Shown: piece after piece, positions 1-7,089 of the stretch | How the letters are laid out: each line of letters starts with the position of its first letter | How positions within the stretch are numbered: position 1 is the stretch's first letter | Source: Prochlorococcus sp. MIT 0603 | Lineage (GTDB): Bacteria; Cyanobacteriota; Cyanobacteriia; PCC-6307; Cyanobiaceae | Direction: 5' to 3' | Length of the DNA: 64,000 nucleotides | Assembly (NCBI RefSeq): GCF_000760215.1 | Contig: NZ_JNAW01000002.1 | Span: 528,300 to 592,299, forward strand | Program-made: the position numbers and the translations under genes | The notes under the pieces: generated by a model | What the model saw: the letters and a program-made list of their open reading frames with translations, nothing else | Databases searched by the model: none | Told to the model about the DNA's origin: nothing

Positions 1-582
1 AGCATTTATTTTAGTTATAGAATTGGCTAGATTTATAAAGGCTATACAAGCATTTAAGAGATAGAAATAATACCCAGATTTCTTTATTAATGAAAATATA
101 ATCAATGAAAAGAATATAATATTGTAAATATAGCTTTTGACTGTTGGTAAGAAACTATCTAGTAAAATAGTGAATATATTAGGCGATTCTTTGAAGGTAA
201 ACGTAATTAATATATTGAATTGAATGTTAATTAAGATATATAGAGCTATAAATAGAATTAATATGATGATTAGGTATGTTTTTCTATTTAGATAATCACT
301 ATTTTGGACAATCTTTTTCCTTCGCTGAATTCTATGTAGCCTTTCAAGTGACTTATACCACTTATGACCTAATAAGATTGGTATAGAAGCTATAATATAT
401 ATAGAAATGTTATAGATATCCTTGTAATTATTACCATTATTCCATAGATGAGATGCTGAAATATTTGTTTGTTGTAAGAGCTTGCCTATAAAAGAAGAAA
501 ATATAATAAGTAATATGGTAATTAAATATTTCTTTCTATTATATATTCGATTAGTTATTGGACCTAAAGTATCATGTTTCAT
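1..582 (-). CDS. Multi-spanning membrane protein of unknown function (C-terminus outside window)
   Basis: An open minus-strand frame starts with ATG at 582 ([20 protein letters not shown]) and runs off the left edge without a stop, so at least 194 residues are visible. I see roughly four hydrophobic segments separated by short basic loops, which indicates an integral membrane protein. The ATG overlaps the TGA of the upstream FtsH-like gene (ATGA at 579-582), so the two are probably co-transcribed and translationally coupled. I recognise no family. The coupling suggests, but does not prove, that it works with the FtsH-like protein. Base composition is like its neighbours. Confidence 0.7.
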   Translation of the reverse strand, partial: MKHDTLGPITNRIYNRKKYLITILLIIFSSFIGKLLQQTNISASHLWNNGNNYKDIYNISIYIIASIPILLGHKWYKSLERLHRIQRRKKIVQNSDYLNRKTYLIIILILFIALYILINIQFNILITFTFKESPNIFTILLDSFLPTVKSYIYNIIFFSLIIFSLIKKSGYYFYLLNACIAFINLANSITKINA

Positions 583-2351
583 TTATATGTACTAGTCATT
601 ATGCCATATTGTGAAATTAAATCTTCAAACTCTGATTTAGTTAAAACCTCTTTTTCAATTAGCTGATCTGCTAGCTTATCAATTATATTTAAATATGGTT
701 TTAGTGTTCTCTTTGCTATTGCTAGTGAAGTTATCATGATTTGTTCGACTTGTTTATCTACTTCTTTATTCGTTTTATTCGCATAGATTGATTTAGAACG
801 TAATAAAGCTTTGTCTAAGGTATATTGTGAATTACCTTTGCTAATTACTAAAGGCCCAAGATCTGAAAACCCATATCTAGTTACCATTTTACGTGTAATA
901 TCTGTAGCAATTCGATAATTTGATTCTGAAATCTGGGTTATTTCAGAAGAGCCAAATATAAGCTCCTCTGTTGCCCTGCCTGCTAGGCTGACAATTATTT
1001 TTTTATTTAAATAATTTCGTGTTTGCAAACCAGTATCATATATTTCATCTGGAATAGTTAATAATGTCTTGCCACCTAAATTATTAGGTATCTTTAATAT
1101 TGTTATTTTGTCTAAGGTATCACAACCTTTAATTAGATATGTTATTAATGCTCTTCCTATTTCGTTGTATGCTGTGACCCTCTGAAATTTTAGGCTTGTT
1201 CTAGAAGGATTCTGTAATCCTAGTTTTATTCTATCTAAGGCTTTATCAAGGTCTTTATTACTTATACACTGCTTATTATCCCTTGCTGCAATTATTGCAG
1301 CTTCGTTCAGCAAATTAGATAGTTCAGCTCCTGTAAATCCTGGTGTTTTTATAGCCCATTCTTTAATTGAAAAATCTTTAGATAGTGGTTTTGACCTTGC
1401 ATGGATGGACAGAATTTGTTCTCTGCCAATTCTGTCTGGTAATAATACATCTATTCTTCTATCAAATCTTCCTGGTCTCATTAAAGCACTATCAAGGCAG
1501 TCCGGCCTATTTGTAGCTGCTATAACTATTACACCAGAATTATCGCTATATCCATCCATCTCGGTTAATAGTTGATTTAGTGTTTGTTCTCTCTCATCGT
1601 TACCTCCGCCAAAGCCAGAACCTCTTTCTCTTCCGATAGAATCAATCTCATCAATAAAAATGATGCTTGGAGCATTCTGAATAGCCTGACTAAATAAATT
1701 CCTTACTCTTGCAGCACCTATACCAACAAATAGTTCTACGAATTGAGATCCTGATGTAGAAACAAAAGGAACTCCTGCTTCTCCTGCTATAGCTTTTGCT
1801 AAAAGAGTTTTACCTGTACCTGGCGGTCCTGCTAATAGGAAACCCTTAGGTATTCGTGCTCCCAAATCTGTAAATTTCTCTGGTTGCTTCAGGAATGAAA
1901 CTATTTCACTTACTTCGGCTATCGCTTCAGGCATTCCTGCTAAGTCTTCAAAACGAGTATCTATTGATGAAGAGTCATTTGTGATTGACTTGCCACTAAT
2001 AAATGTTAGGCTTTTATTAGCAATTTTTAGTGAGTTTTTAATTAATAGTGAGCAAAATATAACGAAAATTATTCCAAGTGAAAAAGTTGCTGTTAATGAT
2101 GATACTGACTGCTCATATTTAATATCTTTAACGCTTAAGGGTGTAGATGTAGTCTCAGCTAGTCGTATTATATTTTGATCGTTATTGAAAATAGGTATAT
2201 TTCTAGAGGTACCATTTATATAATTAACTAAAACTTCTCTTTTCAATGGTATTAAGATCATTGATTCTACATCGCCTGATCTAATATCGTTCAAAAGCTT
2301 ACTATAGCTTCCACTATCAGAAACTCCATTTGAATTAAAACTGGAAAACAC
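579..2351 (-). CDS. ftsH: FtsH-family AAA+ protein with degenerate zinc-protease site
   Basis: Membrane-anchored AAA+ protein of the FtsH family, 590 aa from a GTG start. Seen: one membrane segment near residues 86-106, an intact AAA+ module with Walker A GPPGTGKT (165-172), pore-loop FVELFVG (about 204-210), Walker B IIFIDE (220-225) and second region of homology (about 269-288), then the M41 peptidase region. The zinc motif, normally HExxH, reads NEIGR (396-400). The usual third-ligand Asp in the S-N-D context is Tyr479. All three zinc ligands are therefore missing, so the protein is unlikely to be a metalloprotease, while ATPase and unfoldase activity may remain. The usual first transmembrane helix is also absent: an in-frame TAA at 2358-2360 blocks extension. 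It resembles the inactive FtsHi proteins of plastids, and a role as a partner of active FtsH subunits is an inference. Confidence 0.9.
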   Translation of the reverse strand: MFSSFNSNGVSDSGSYSKLLNDIRSGDVESMILIPLKREVLVNYINGTSRNIPIFNNDQNIIRLAETTSTPLSVKDIKYEQSVSSLTATFSLGIIFVIFCSLLIKNSLKIANKSLTFISGKSITNDSSSIDTRFEDLAGMPEAIAEVSEIVSFLKQPEKFTDLGARIPKGFLLAGPPGTGKTLLAKAIAGEAGVPFVSTSGSQFVELFVGIGAARVRNLFSQAIQNAPSIIFIDEIDSIGRERGSGFGGGNDEREQTLNQLLTEMDGYSDNSGVIVIAATNRPDCLDSALMRPGRFDRRIDVLLPDRIGREQILSIHARSKPLSKDFSIKEWAIKTPGFTGAELSNLLNEAAIIAARDNKQCISNKDLDKALDRIKLGLQNPSRTSLKFQRVTAYNEIGRALITYLIKGCDTLDKITILKIPNNLGGKTLLTIPDEIYDTGLQTRNYLNKKIIVSLAGRATEELIFGSSEITQISESNYRIATDITRKMVTRYGFSDLGPLVISKGNSQYTLDKALLRSKSIYANKTNKEVDKQVEQIMITSLAIAKRTLKPYLNIIDKLADQLIEKEVLTKSEFEDLISQYGIMTSTYK

Positions 2352-2501
2352 AGTTAGTTAAAAAGAAAAATAATGCTAGGTCTTAACTTTAATTTAAAAG
2401 ATATATGTCTCTATAGCCATTCTTTATTAGATTTACAAATGATTTAATATTTGACTAAAAGGCTTCTTTGGTCGGATAATTGAAAAAGTTAAATTCTATA
2501 C

Positions 2502-2675
2502 ATGGCAGTACCAAAGAAAAAGACTTCTAAGGGCAAGCGGAATCAACGTCATGCTATATGGAAAGCTAAGGCTGGCGTTGCAGCTCAAAAAGCACTTTCA
2601 CTTGGAAAGTCAGTCTTAACAGGTAGAGCACAAGGCTTTGTATACCCTATTGAGGAAGAGGAGGATGAGTCCTAA
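2502..2675 (+). CDS. rpmF: 50S ribosomal protein L32
   Basis: Small basic protein of 57 aa beginning [20 protein letters not shown], the characteristic L32 N-terminus. It has a lysine/arginine-rich first half and an acidic tail (EEEEDES). Cyanobacterial L32 commonly lacks the zinc-binding cysteines found in some bacteria, and none are present here. It belongs to the large ribosomal subunit. It is transcribed away from the FtsH-like gene, with 150 bases between the two starts, so that gap should hold both promoters. Confidence 0.93.
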   Translation: MAVPKKKTSKGKRNQRHAIWKAKAGVAAQKALSLGKSVLTGRAQGFVYPIEEEEDES

Positions 2676-2681
2676 AGCATC

Positions 2682-3017
2682 CTAGGAACCAAGCTTAAAT
2701 GCCTCGAGAACTAGTGAATAGGTTATACCTATCCTAAGATTATCTAAAATAAGTAAGATATATTTACTTTTACTGGCAATAAATATCTTTCTAATTCTTA
2801 TAAATATCTCTACGGTTAAAAAGAACAATAAGACTACAATTATTCTCTGGTTAAATAGCTTAAGATAATAAGGGCTTAATATGCTTGATAAATAAAATCC
2901 AGATAATAATGAGATTAAACCTATGCTTCTAAGCTTCCATGGTCCAAGGAAGGATTGAGAAAGAAAATCAGTTAAATATTTGAGGAAATTATCGTAATTG
3001 GTTTTATATGTCTTCAT
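2682..3017 (-). CDS. Ycf20-like (DUF565) membrane protein
   Basis: A 111-aa protein with a short amphipathic N-terminus, then FLGPWKLRSIGLISLLSGFY and a second hydrophobic stretch rich in Ile/Leu/Val. The pattern of a conserved PW(K/R) motif followed by two membrane helices fits DUF565, the family of plastid Ycf20, which has been linked to thermal dissipation in algae. Its ATG overlaps the TGA of the upstream HAD gene by 4 bases (3014-3017), so the two are one transcription unit. Its 3' end lies 7 bases from the rpmF stop, in convergent orientation. The family call is by pattern memory. Confidence 0.7.
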   Translation of the reverse strand: MKTYKTNYDNFLKYLTDFLSQSFLGPWKLRSIGLISLLSGFYLSSILSPYYLKLFNQRIIVVLLFFLTVEIFIRIRKIFIASKSKYILLILDNLRIGITYSLVLEAFKLGS

Positions 3018-3763
3018 AATTCCTTATGATTAAGCAAGGATAATAGAGAATTGTAATTAACATTTTCTTCTGTTAGTTCTCCAGCAAATACATTAGGAAT
3101 GTTATCATTATCTCCAAGATGATCTACTACTAATTCTGCATCATAACTATTATTATTATTATGAATATGCCAAGGCGAATATGTTACCACACATTTCAAA
3201 CCAGCTTCTTTAGCTGATTTCAGACCTATTAATGAGTCTTCTATTGCTATCGAATTGTTTGGAGTAGAATTGCTTTTATTCATTGCTAGCATATAAGATT
3301 CTGGATTAGGTTTTGATTTAGATATATCCTCTGAACAAATGTATCCTTCAAAAGTCTTATTGTCAAAGTATTTCTTAATTAAGGCTTCAACTGCATATTT
3401 ACTTGAAGTTGTTACTATATATTGCTTTGTTCCTTTATCAGCAATCTCTTTAATGAGTCTAATTACTCCGCATCTAATTTGGATATTACCATCAAGTACT
3501 AACATCCTATAATAATATTGTTTTCGAGTATGTATATGTTGAATGAGTTTTTCTGAGAGCTTATTACCTTGCTGTTTAGAATAAAAAGCAATTCTATTTT
3601 TACCTCCAGAAACTGACAATAATCTTATATAGGATTCTTTACTCCAATTCCAACGCAAGGAATAATCTTTAAATGCTAAATTGAAAGCAACTCTATGGCC
3701 ACTTAATTCTGTATCGGCTATAGTGCCATCTAGATCCCAAAAAACAGTCTTTAAACTCTTCAT
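3014..3763 (-). CDS. HAD-superfamily hydrolase (CbbY/PGMB-like phosphatase)
   Basis: 249 aa. Motif I is WDLDGTIADTE near residues 9-19, with two catalytic aspartates. Motif II is the VTTSS region near residue 118, the motif III lysine is near SKPNP, and motif IV is AIEDSLIGLKSA. An alpha-helical cap follows motif I, giving the subclass I architecture of CbbY, beta-phosphoglucomutase and phosphoglycolate phosphatase. It probably dephosphorylates a small sugar phosphate in the cytoplasm. In other cyanobacteria CbbY relatives are associated with removal of xylulose-1,5-bisphosphate or other misfire products of the Calvin cycle, but the substrate cannot be read from sequence. It overlaps the Ycf20-like gene by 4 bases. 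Confidence 0.85.
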   Translation of the reverse strand: MKSLKTVFWDLDGTIADTELSGHRVAFNLAFKDYSLRWNWSKESYIRLLSVSGGKNRIAFYSKQQGNKLSEKLIQHIHTRKQYYYRMLVLDGNIQIRCGVIRLIKEIADKGTKQYIVTTSSKYAVEALIKKYFDNKTFEGYICSEDISKSKPNPESYMLAMNKSNSTPNNSIAIEDSLIGLKSAKEAGLKCVVTYSPWHIHNNNNSYDAELVVDHLGDNDNIPNVFAGELTEENVNYNSLLSLLNHKEL

Positions 3764-3821
3764 TGATTATGCGTAATAAAAATTGAACGAAATTTCATTA
3801 ATTATCTAAGAGGAACTAAAT

Positions 3822-5714
3822 GTGCAGAAAATCATATGGAATGTACCAACATCAATTAATATATCACCCTTAAATAATATAGCCTTAACAGATAACATCA
3901 AGGAAGTTCTATACAGAAGAGGTTTTACATCACCAAATAAACTTAATGAATTCATATCACCTCCTTCACCAGAAAATCCATCTGATCATTTCCCTTTTTT
4001 GGATAAAGCAGCATCTCGCGTAGAGGATTCAATACGCCTTAAGCAAGAAGTGGCAATATGTGGCGATTATGATGCTGATGGCATGACAAGCACAGCTTTA
4101 TTAGTTGATTTATTTAGGAAGCTAGGAGGTAGAGCTGTTCCTTTTATTCCTTCAAGGACAGAAGATGGCTATGGACTTAATAATACAATAATAGATCAGA
4201 TTCATTCGTATGGTATAAAGCTATTGATTACAGTAGATAATGGAGTTTCTGCGATTAATTCCCTGCAATATGCTAAGCAACTTGGTATTGATGTAATAAT
4301 TACTGATCATCACAGAATTAATAACAAAATAGATAATATTTATGCTCTTATTCATCCAGAAACAACTCCTATAAACTCACCCTATAAAACTGTTGCTGGA
4401 GTAGGGGTAACATATCTACTGGCATTGGAGATTGCAAAGAAGTTTGATAACTTAAGTGCTCTTAATATCTCAAGAGATTTACTATGCATAGGAACTATTG
4501 CTGATATGTCTCCACTTACAGGTGTTAATAGGTATTGGTTGAAAAAATGGATTAGTAATCTCCATAATACACAATGTTTAGGTCTGAAAGGTATCATTAA
4601 AAAATCTAAATTAGGTAGTAAGCCAATAACAGCTAAAGATATTGGCTTTAAGATTGCTCCTCGTATTAATTCTATAGGAAGAATTGATAACCCCAAATTT
4701 ATAATTGACCTTTTGTTAGAACAAGACAATACAAATGTTTTACAAAAAGTAGACAAATGTGAGGAAATTAATACTCGCAGAAAGTTAATTACTAGGCAAA
4801 TTGAAGAGGAGGCTCTTAAGCTTCTTCAGAATAAATCTATAGATGGTAAATCATTTATCTTGCTAGCCCAAAGCCACTGGAATTGTGGAGTTATCGGAAT
4901 AGTAGCAGCACGAATAATGGAAAGATATTCCTTGCCAACAGCAATATTATCGTGTGATGGAGAAGGTTTATTTAGGGCATCCGTTAGATCTCCTAAAGGT
5001 ATTAATGTTATAGAAATACTAAATAAATGTTCTGATTTGTTAGAGGTATACGGAGGACATTCTGCTGCAGCTGGTTTTACTGTAAAAGCAAGTAATTTAA
5101 TGAAGCTAGAAGAAAAGCTACAATCATTGGCTTCAAATCACCTATCTAAAAGTAGTTTATACTCGAGCCTAAGCCCAGAATCCTATTTATCATTTAGTGA
5201 TATCAATAAAGAACTTATAGAAGACTTAAACATTTTAGAACCCTTTGGAATTGGTAATCCCCAACCATTATTTTGGACTAGACGTTGTAGAGTCATTAAA
5301 TATAAAATTGGTTATTTTGGACAATTAATATTATTACTTGAACAAAATGGTATCAAAATTGAAGGAACACAATGGTCTCCAAGAAGTAATACTAATACTA
5401 TCCCAGAATTCATTGATATAGCATTTAATATAGAGCTTCTGGTGACAAATAAAGACACTAAACCTACCATTATTATAGTTGATTATAAAAAATACTCAAC
5501 TATGTTGAAGTTCAGTATAAATAAAAGAGAGTATAGTTGTGAGATAGATTCTAATCAACTTATTATAATAAAAAATCAAAATAATGATTCAATAAAATGT
5601 AATTTATCCTCAAAAGAAGAATATCTCAACTTTAAGCGCAAAAATAATAATTATATAAATAGATTGCTAGAGATATCTACTGCTATTCTAGGAATAAACA
5701 CAAGAAATTACTAA
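3822..5714 (+). CDS. recJ: Single-stranded-DNA-specific exonuclease RecJ
   Basis: 630 aa from a GTG start at 3822. The DHH phosphoesterase motifs are present in order: GDYDADGM (81-88), VDNG (138-141) and TDHH (161-164), followed by the DHHA1 region with YGGHSAAAGF near residue 410 and a C-terminal OB-like part. RecJ degrades single-stranded DNA 5' to 3' in RecF-pathway recombination and base-excision and mismatch repair. Length is somewhat above the about 577 aa of E. coli RecJ, and the last 90 or so residues are rich in Asn/Ile/Lys and poorly conserved. A weak AT-rich hairpin follows the stop. Confidence 0.95.
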   Translation: MQKIIWNVPTSINISPLNNIALTDNIKEVLYRRGFTSPNKLNEFISPPSPENPSDHFPFLDKAASRVEDSIRLKQEVAICGDYDADGMTSTALLVDLFRKLGGRAVPFIPSRTEDGYGLNNTIIDQIHSYGIKLLITVDNGVSAINSLQYAKQLGIDVIITDHHRINNKIDNIYALIHPETTPINSPYKTVAGVGVTYLLALEIAKKFDNLSALNISRDLLCIGTIADMSPLTGVNRYWLKKWISNLHNTQCLGLKGIIKKSKLGSKPITAKDIGFKIAPRINSIGRIDNPKFIIDLLLEQDNTNVLQKVDKCEEINTRRKLITRQIEEEALKLLQNKSIDGKSFILLAQSHWNCGVIGIVAARIMERYSLPTAILSCDGEGLFRASVRSPKGINVIEILNKCSDLLEVYGGHSAAAGFTVKASNLMKLEEKLQSLASNHLSKSSLYSSLSPESYLSFSDINKELIEDLNILEPFGIGNPQPLFWTRRCRVIKYKIGYFGQLILLLEQNGIKIEGTQWSPRSNTNTIPEFIDIAFNIELLVTNKDTKPTIIIVDYKKYSTMLKFSINKREYSCEIDSNQLIIIKNQNNDSIKCNLSSKEEYLNFKRKNNNYINRLLEISTAILGINTRNY

Positions 5715-5742
5715 TTTTAGATTCTAAAATAATAATTTTTTA
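5714..5742 (+). terminator. Possible AT-rich terminator after recJ
   Basis: A 7-base inverted repeat (5714-5720 with 5724-5730, 3-base loop) is followed by AATAATTTTTT. The stem contains only one G-C pair, so the hairpin is weak. It sits right at the recJ stop, where a terminator would be expected. Confidence 0.35.
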
Positions 5743-5763
5743 GTAGATATTGCAACTAATTTT

Positions 5764-5847
5764 TTAAGCGCCTCTTCTATAAAAGACTAGTGCAATAATT
5801 GCAGGTCCTGCTAGAGCAACTGCTGCAAGAGGCAATAAGTTTCCCAT
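5764..5847 (-). CDS. psb30: Probable photosystem II peptide Psb30 (Ycf12)
   Basis: A 27-aa minus-strand frame, MGNLLPLAAVALAGPAIIAL followed by VFYRRGA. It consists of one membrane helix and a basic tail. The core LAGPxII...RRG is the pattern of Psb30/Ycf12, a single-helix subunit near PsbE/PsbJ in the PSII core (other versions end in AVRRGNL). It lies alone between recJ and a cysteine-cluster gene, on the opposite strand to both. No upstream in-frame alternative start is visible. Codons look coding (GCA/GCT-rich helix). It could also be another low-mass photosystem subunit, since the shortness limits certainty. Confidence 0.6.
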   Translation of the reverse strand: MGNLLPLAAVALAGPAIIALVFYRRGA

Positions 5848-5958
5848 TGAACTATTGTGAAAGATCTCAATACTATAAAACCATAAGCGATCTAGTAGTA
5901 TCAAATTTAACTTTTGTAATCTCTACCTTCAAAGGGCCTATCAAGAGTAAATTATGTT

Positions 5959-6315
5959 ATGGCTATAACGAATGAGAAATGGAGTTGTGTCAAGGATTGT
6001 GGGGCATGCTGTAAGCTTGACCCAAAGGAAAGGACTGAGGCCCTGTCAGTTCTTTCACCTCATGATAAGGATTTATACCTTTCCTTAGTAGGAAATGATG
6101 GTTGGTGTCGTTTTTATAACAAGGCAGAGAGGAACTGCAGTATTTACAAGACACGACCATCATTCTGCAACGTTAACAAAGTTATAAAGATATTTAATGT
6201 ATCAATAGAAAGCAAAGAATCATTTTTAATCAAATGCTGTAAAGAACAAATCAGATATATTTATGGTGGCCGAAGTAAAGAAATGAAGCGCTTTATAAAT
6301 AATCTAGTTAATTAG
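5959..6315 (+). CDS. YkgJ-type cysteine-cluster protein
   Basis: 118 aa containing CxxxCGxCC near the N-terminus (CVKDCGACCKL), then WCRFY, CSIYKTRP and FCNV. This spacing of eight or so cysteines is that of the YkgJ/UPF0153 family, thought to bind zinc or an iron-sulfur cluster. Function in cyanobacteria is unknown to me. The ATG at 5959 follows another in-frame-free ATG at 5954. It is five bases upstream of the UPF0016 pair and probably shares its transcript. Confidence 0.8.
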   Translation: MAITNEKWSCVKDCGACCKLDPKERTEALSVLSPHDKDLYLSLVGNDGWCRFYNKAERNCSIYKTRPSFCNVNKVIKIFNVSIESKESFLIKCCKEQIRYIYGGRSKEMKRFINNLVN

Positions 6316-6320
6316 TCCTT

Positions 6321-6674
6321 ATGTCAAATAATTCATCTGATATGGTTACAAAGAAACCTCCTATTAATAATAATGAGAGTTACTTAACAACCTTACTGAC
6401 TACCTTTGTTGCGGTCTTTTTTGCTGAAATAGGAGACAAGACACAAATAGCAACATTACTTTTATCTGCTGATACTGGGAAACCATTAATTGTTTTTGTC
6501 GCTGCTACTTCTGCTCTAATACTCACAAGCTTAATAGGTGTATTAATTGGCAGTTTTATTTCTTCTCGTGTTAACCCAGTTATATTTAAAAGAGTTGCAG
6601 GAACATTAATGATAATCATAGGATTACTAATAATTATACATATTTCTACTAATATTGACTTCTTTATTACTTAA
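6321..6674 (+). CDS. UPF0016/GDT1-family cation transporter, half 1 (Mnx-like)
   Basis: 117 aa with the family signature E-x-G-D-K-T (EIGDKTQIATLLL, near residues 35-47) in the first of three hydrophobic helices. UPF0016 proteins (yeast Gdt1, human TMEM165, cyanobacterial Mnx, plastid PAM71) export Mn2+ or Ca2+. The cyanobacterial Mnx of Synechocystis is one chain with two such repeats, and here each repeat is its own gene. The two products are presumed to form a heterodimer in the thylakoid or plasma membrane, supplying manganese to photosystem II assembly or removing excess. The TAA overlaps the next ATG (TAATG, 6672-6676). Confidence 0.85.
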   Translation: MSNNSSDMVTKKPPINNNESYLTTLLTTFVAVFFAEIGDKTQIATLLLSADTGKPLIVFVAATSALILTSLIGVLIGSFISSRVNPVIFKRVAGTLMIIIGLLIIIHISTNIDFFIT

Positions 6675-6964
6675 TGACCTATACAACTACACTATTCATT
6701 TCGACCTTTATCACTATATTCATAGCTGAGTTAGGAGACAAAACACAATTAGCGACTATGGCTATTAGTGGCTCAAGTCAGAAGCCTATGGCAGTTTTCA
6801 TTGGTTCATCAATCGCACTAGTTCTTGCTACTGCTATAGGTGTTTTGTTAGGGGGTACTTTTTCTAGCTTAATTCCTTCTTATATAATTGAATTTATTGC
6901 AGCTATAGGATTTCTCATCATCGGTATCAGTCTTTGGATAGCAGCACCAGGTGAAGAGACTTAA
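6674..6964 (+). CDS. UPF0016/GDT1-family cation transporter, half 2 (Mnx-like)
   Basis: 96 aa, three predicted membrane helices, with the second copy of the signature, ELGDKTQLATMAI (near residues 19-31). It starts in the TAATG overlap with the preceding half-gene, so the two are made from one message in about equal amounts. The acidic residues of the paired ExGDK(T/S) motifs line the ion path in this family. A single half cannot form the two-repeat site unless it dimerises, which supports the heterodimer reading. It is followed by the spacer with a perfect 10-base hairpin before the RNB gene. Confidence 0.85.
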   Translation: MTYTTTLFISTFITIFIAELGDKTQLATMAISGSSQKPMAVFIGSSIALVLATAIGVLLGGTFSSLIPSYIIEFIAAIGFLIIGISLWIAAPGEET

Positions 6965-7040
6965 AAAGGTTAAATTATAAGTACCTTCATCATAGTAAAA
7001 TCGAACCTAGTAAATTAGGTAAGAAATAGAATATAATTCC

Positions 7041-7069
7041 TTTAGGATTTAACCTGAAAAAATCCTAAA
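7041..7069. promoter_or_regulatory. Perfect 10-bp inverted repeat in the leader of the RNB-like gene
   Basis: TTTAGGATTT at 7041-7050 pairs fully with AAATCCTAAA at 7060-7069, with a 9-base loop. It ends 20 bases before the ATG at 7090. There is no T-run directly after it, so it looks like a leader hairpin or operator rather than a simple terminator. Confidence 0.5.
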
Positions 7070-7089
7070 CAAGTCCTTATTACAACATC

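Noticed and set aside
4382-4756. A 124-codon minus-strand frame inside recJ
   Set aside because: It is fully antisense to conserved RecJ coding sequence and shows no family motif.
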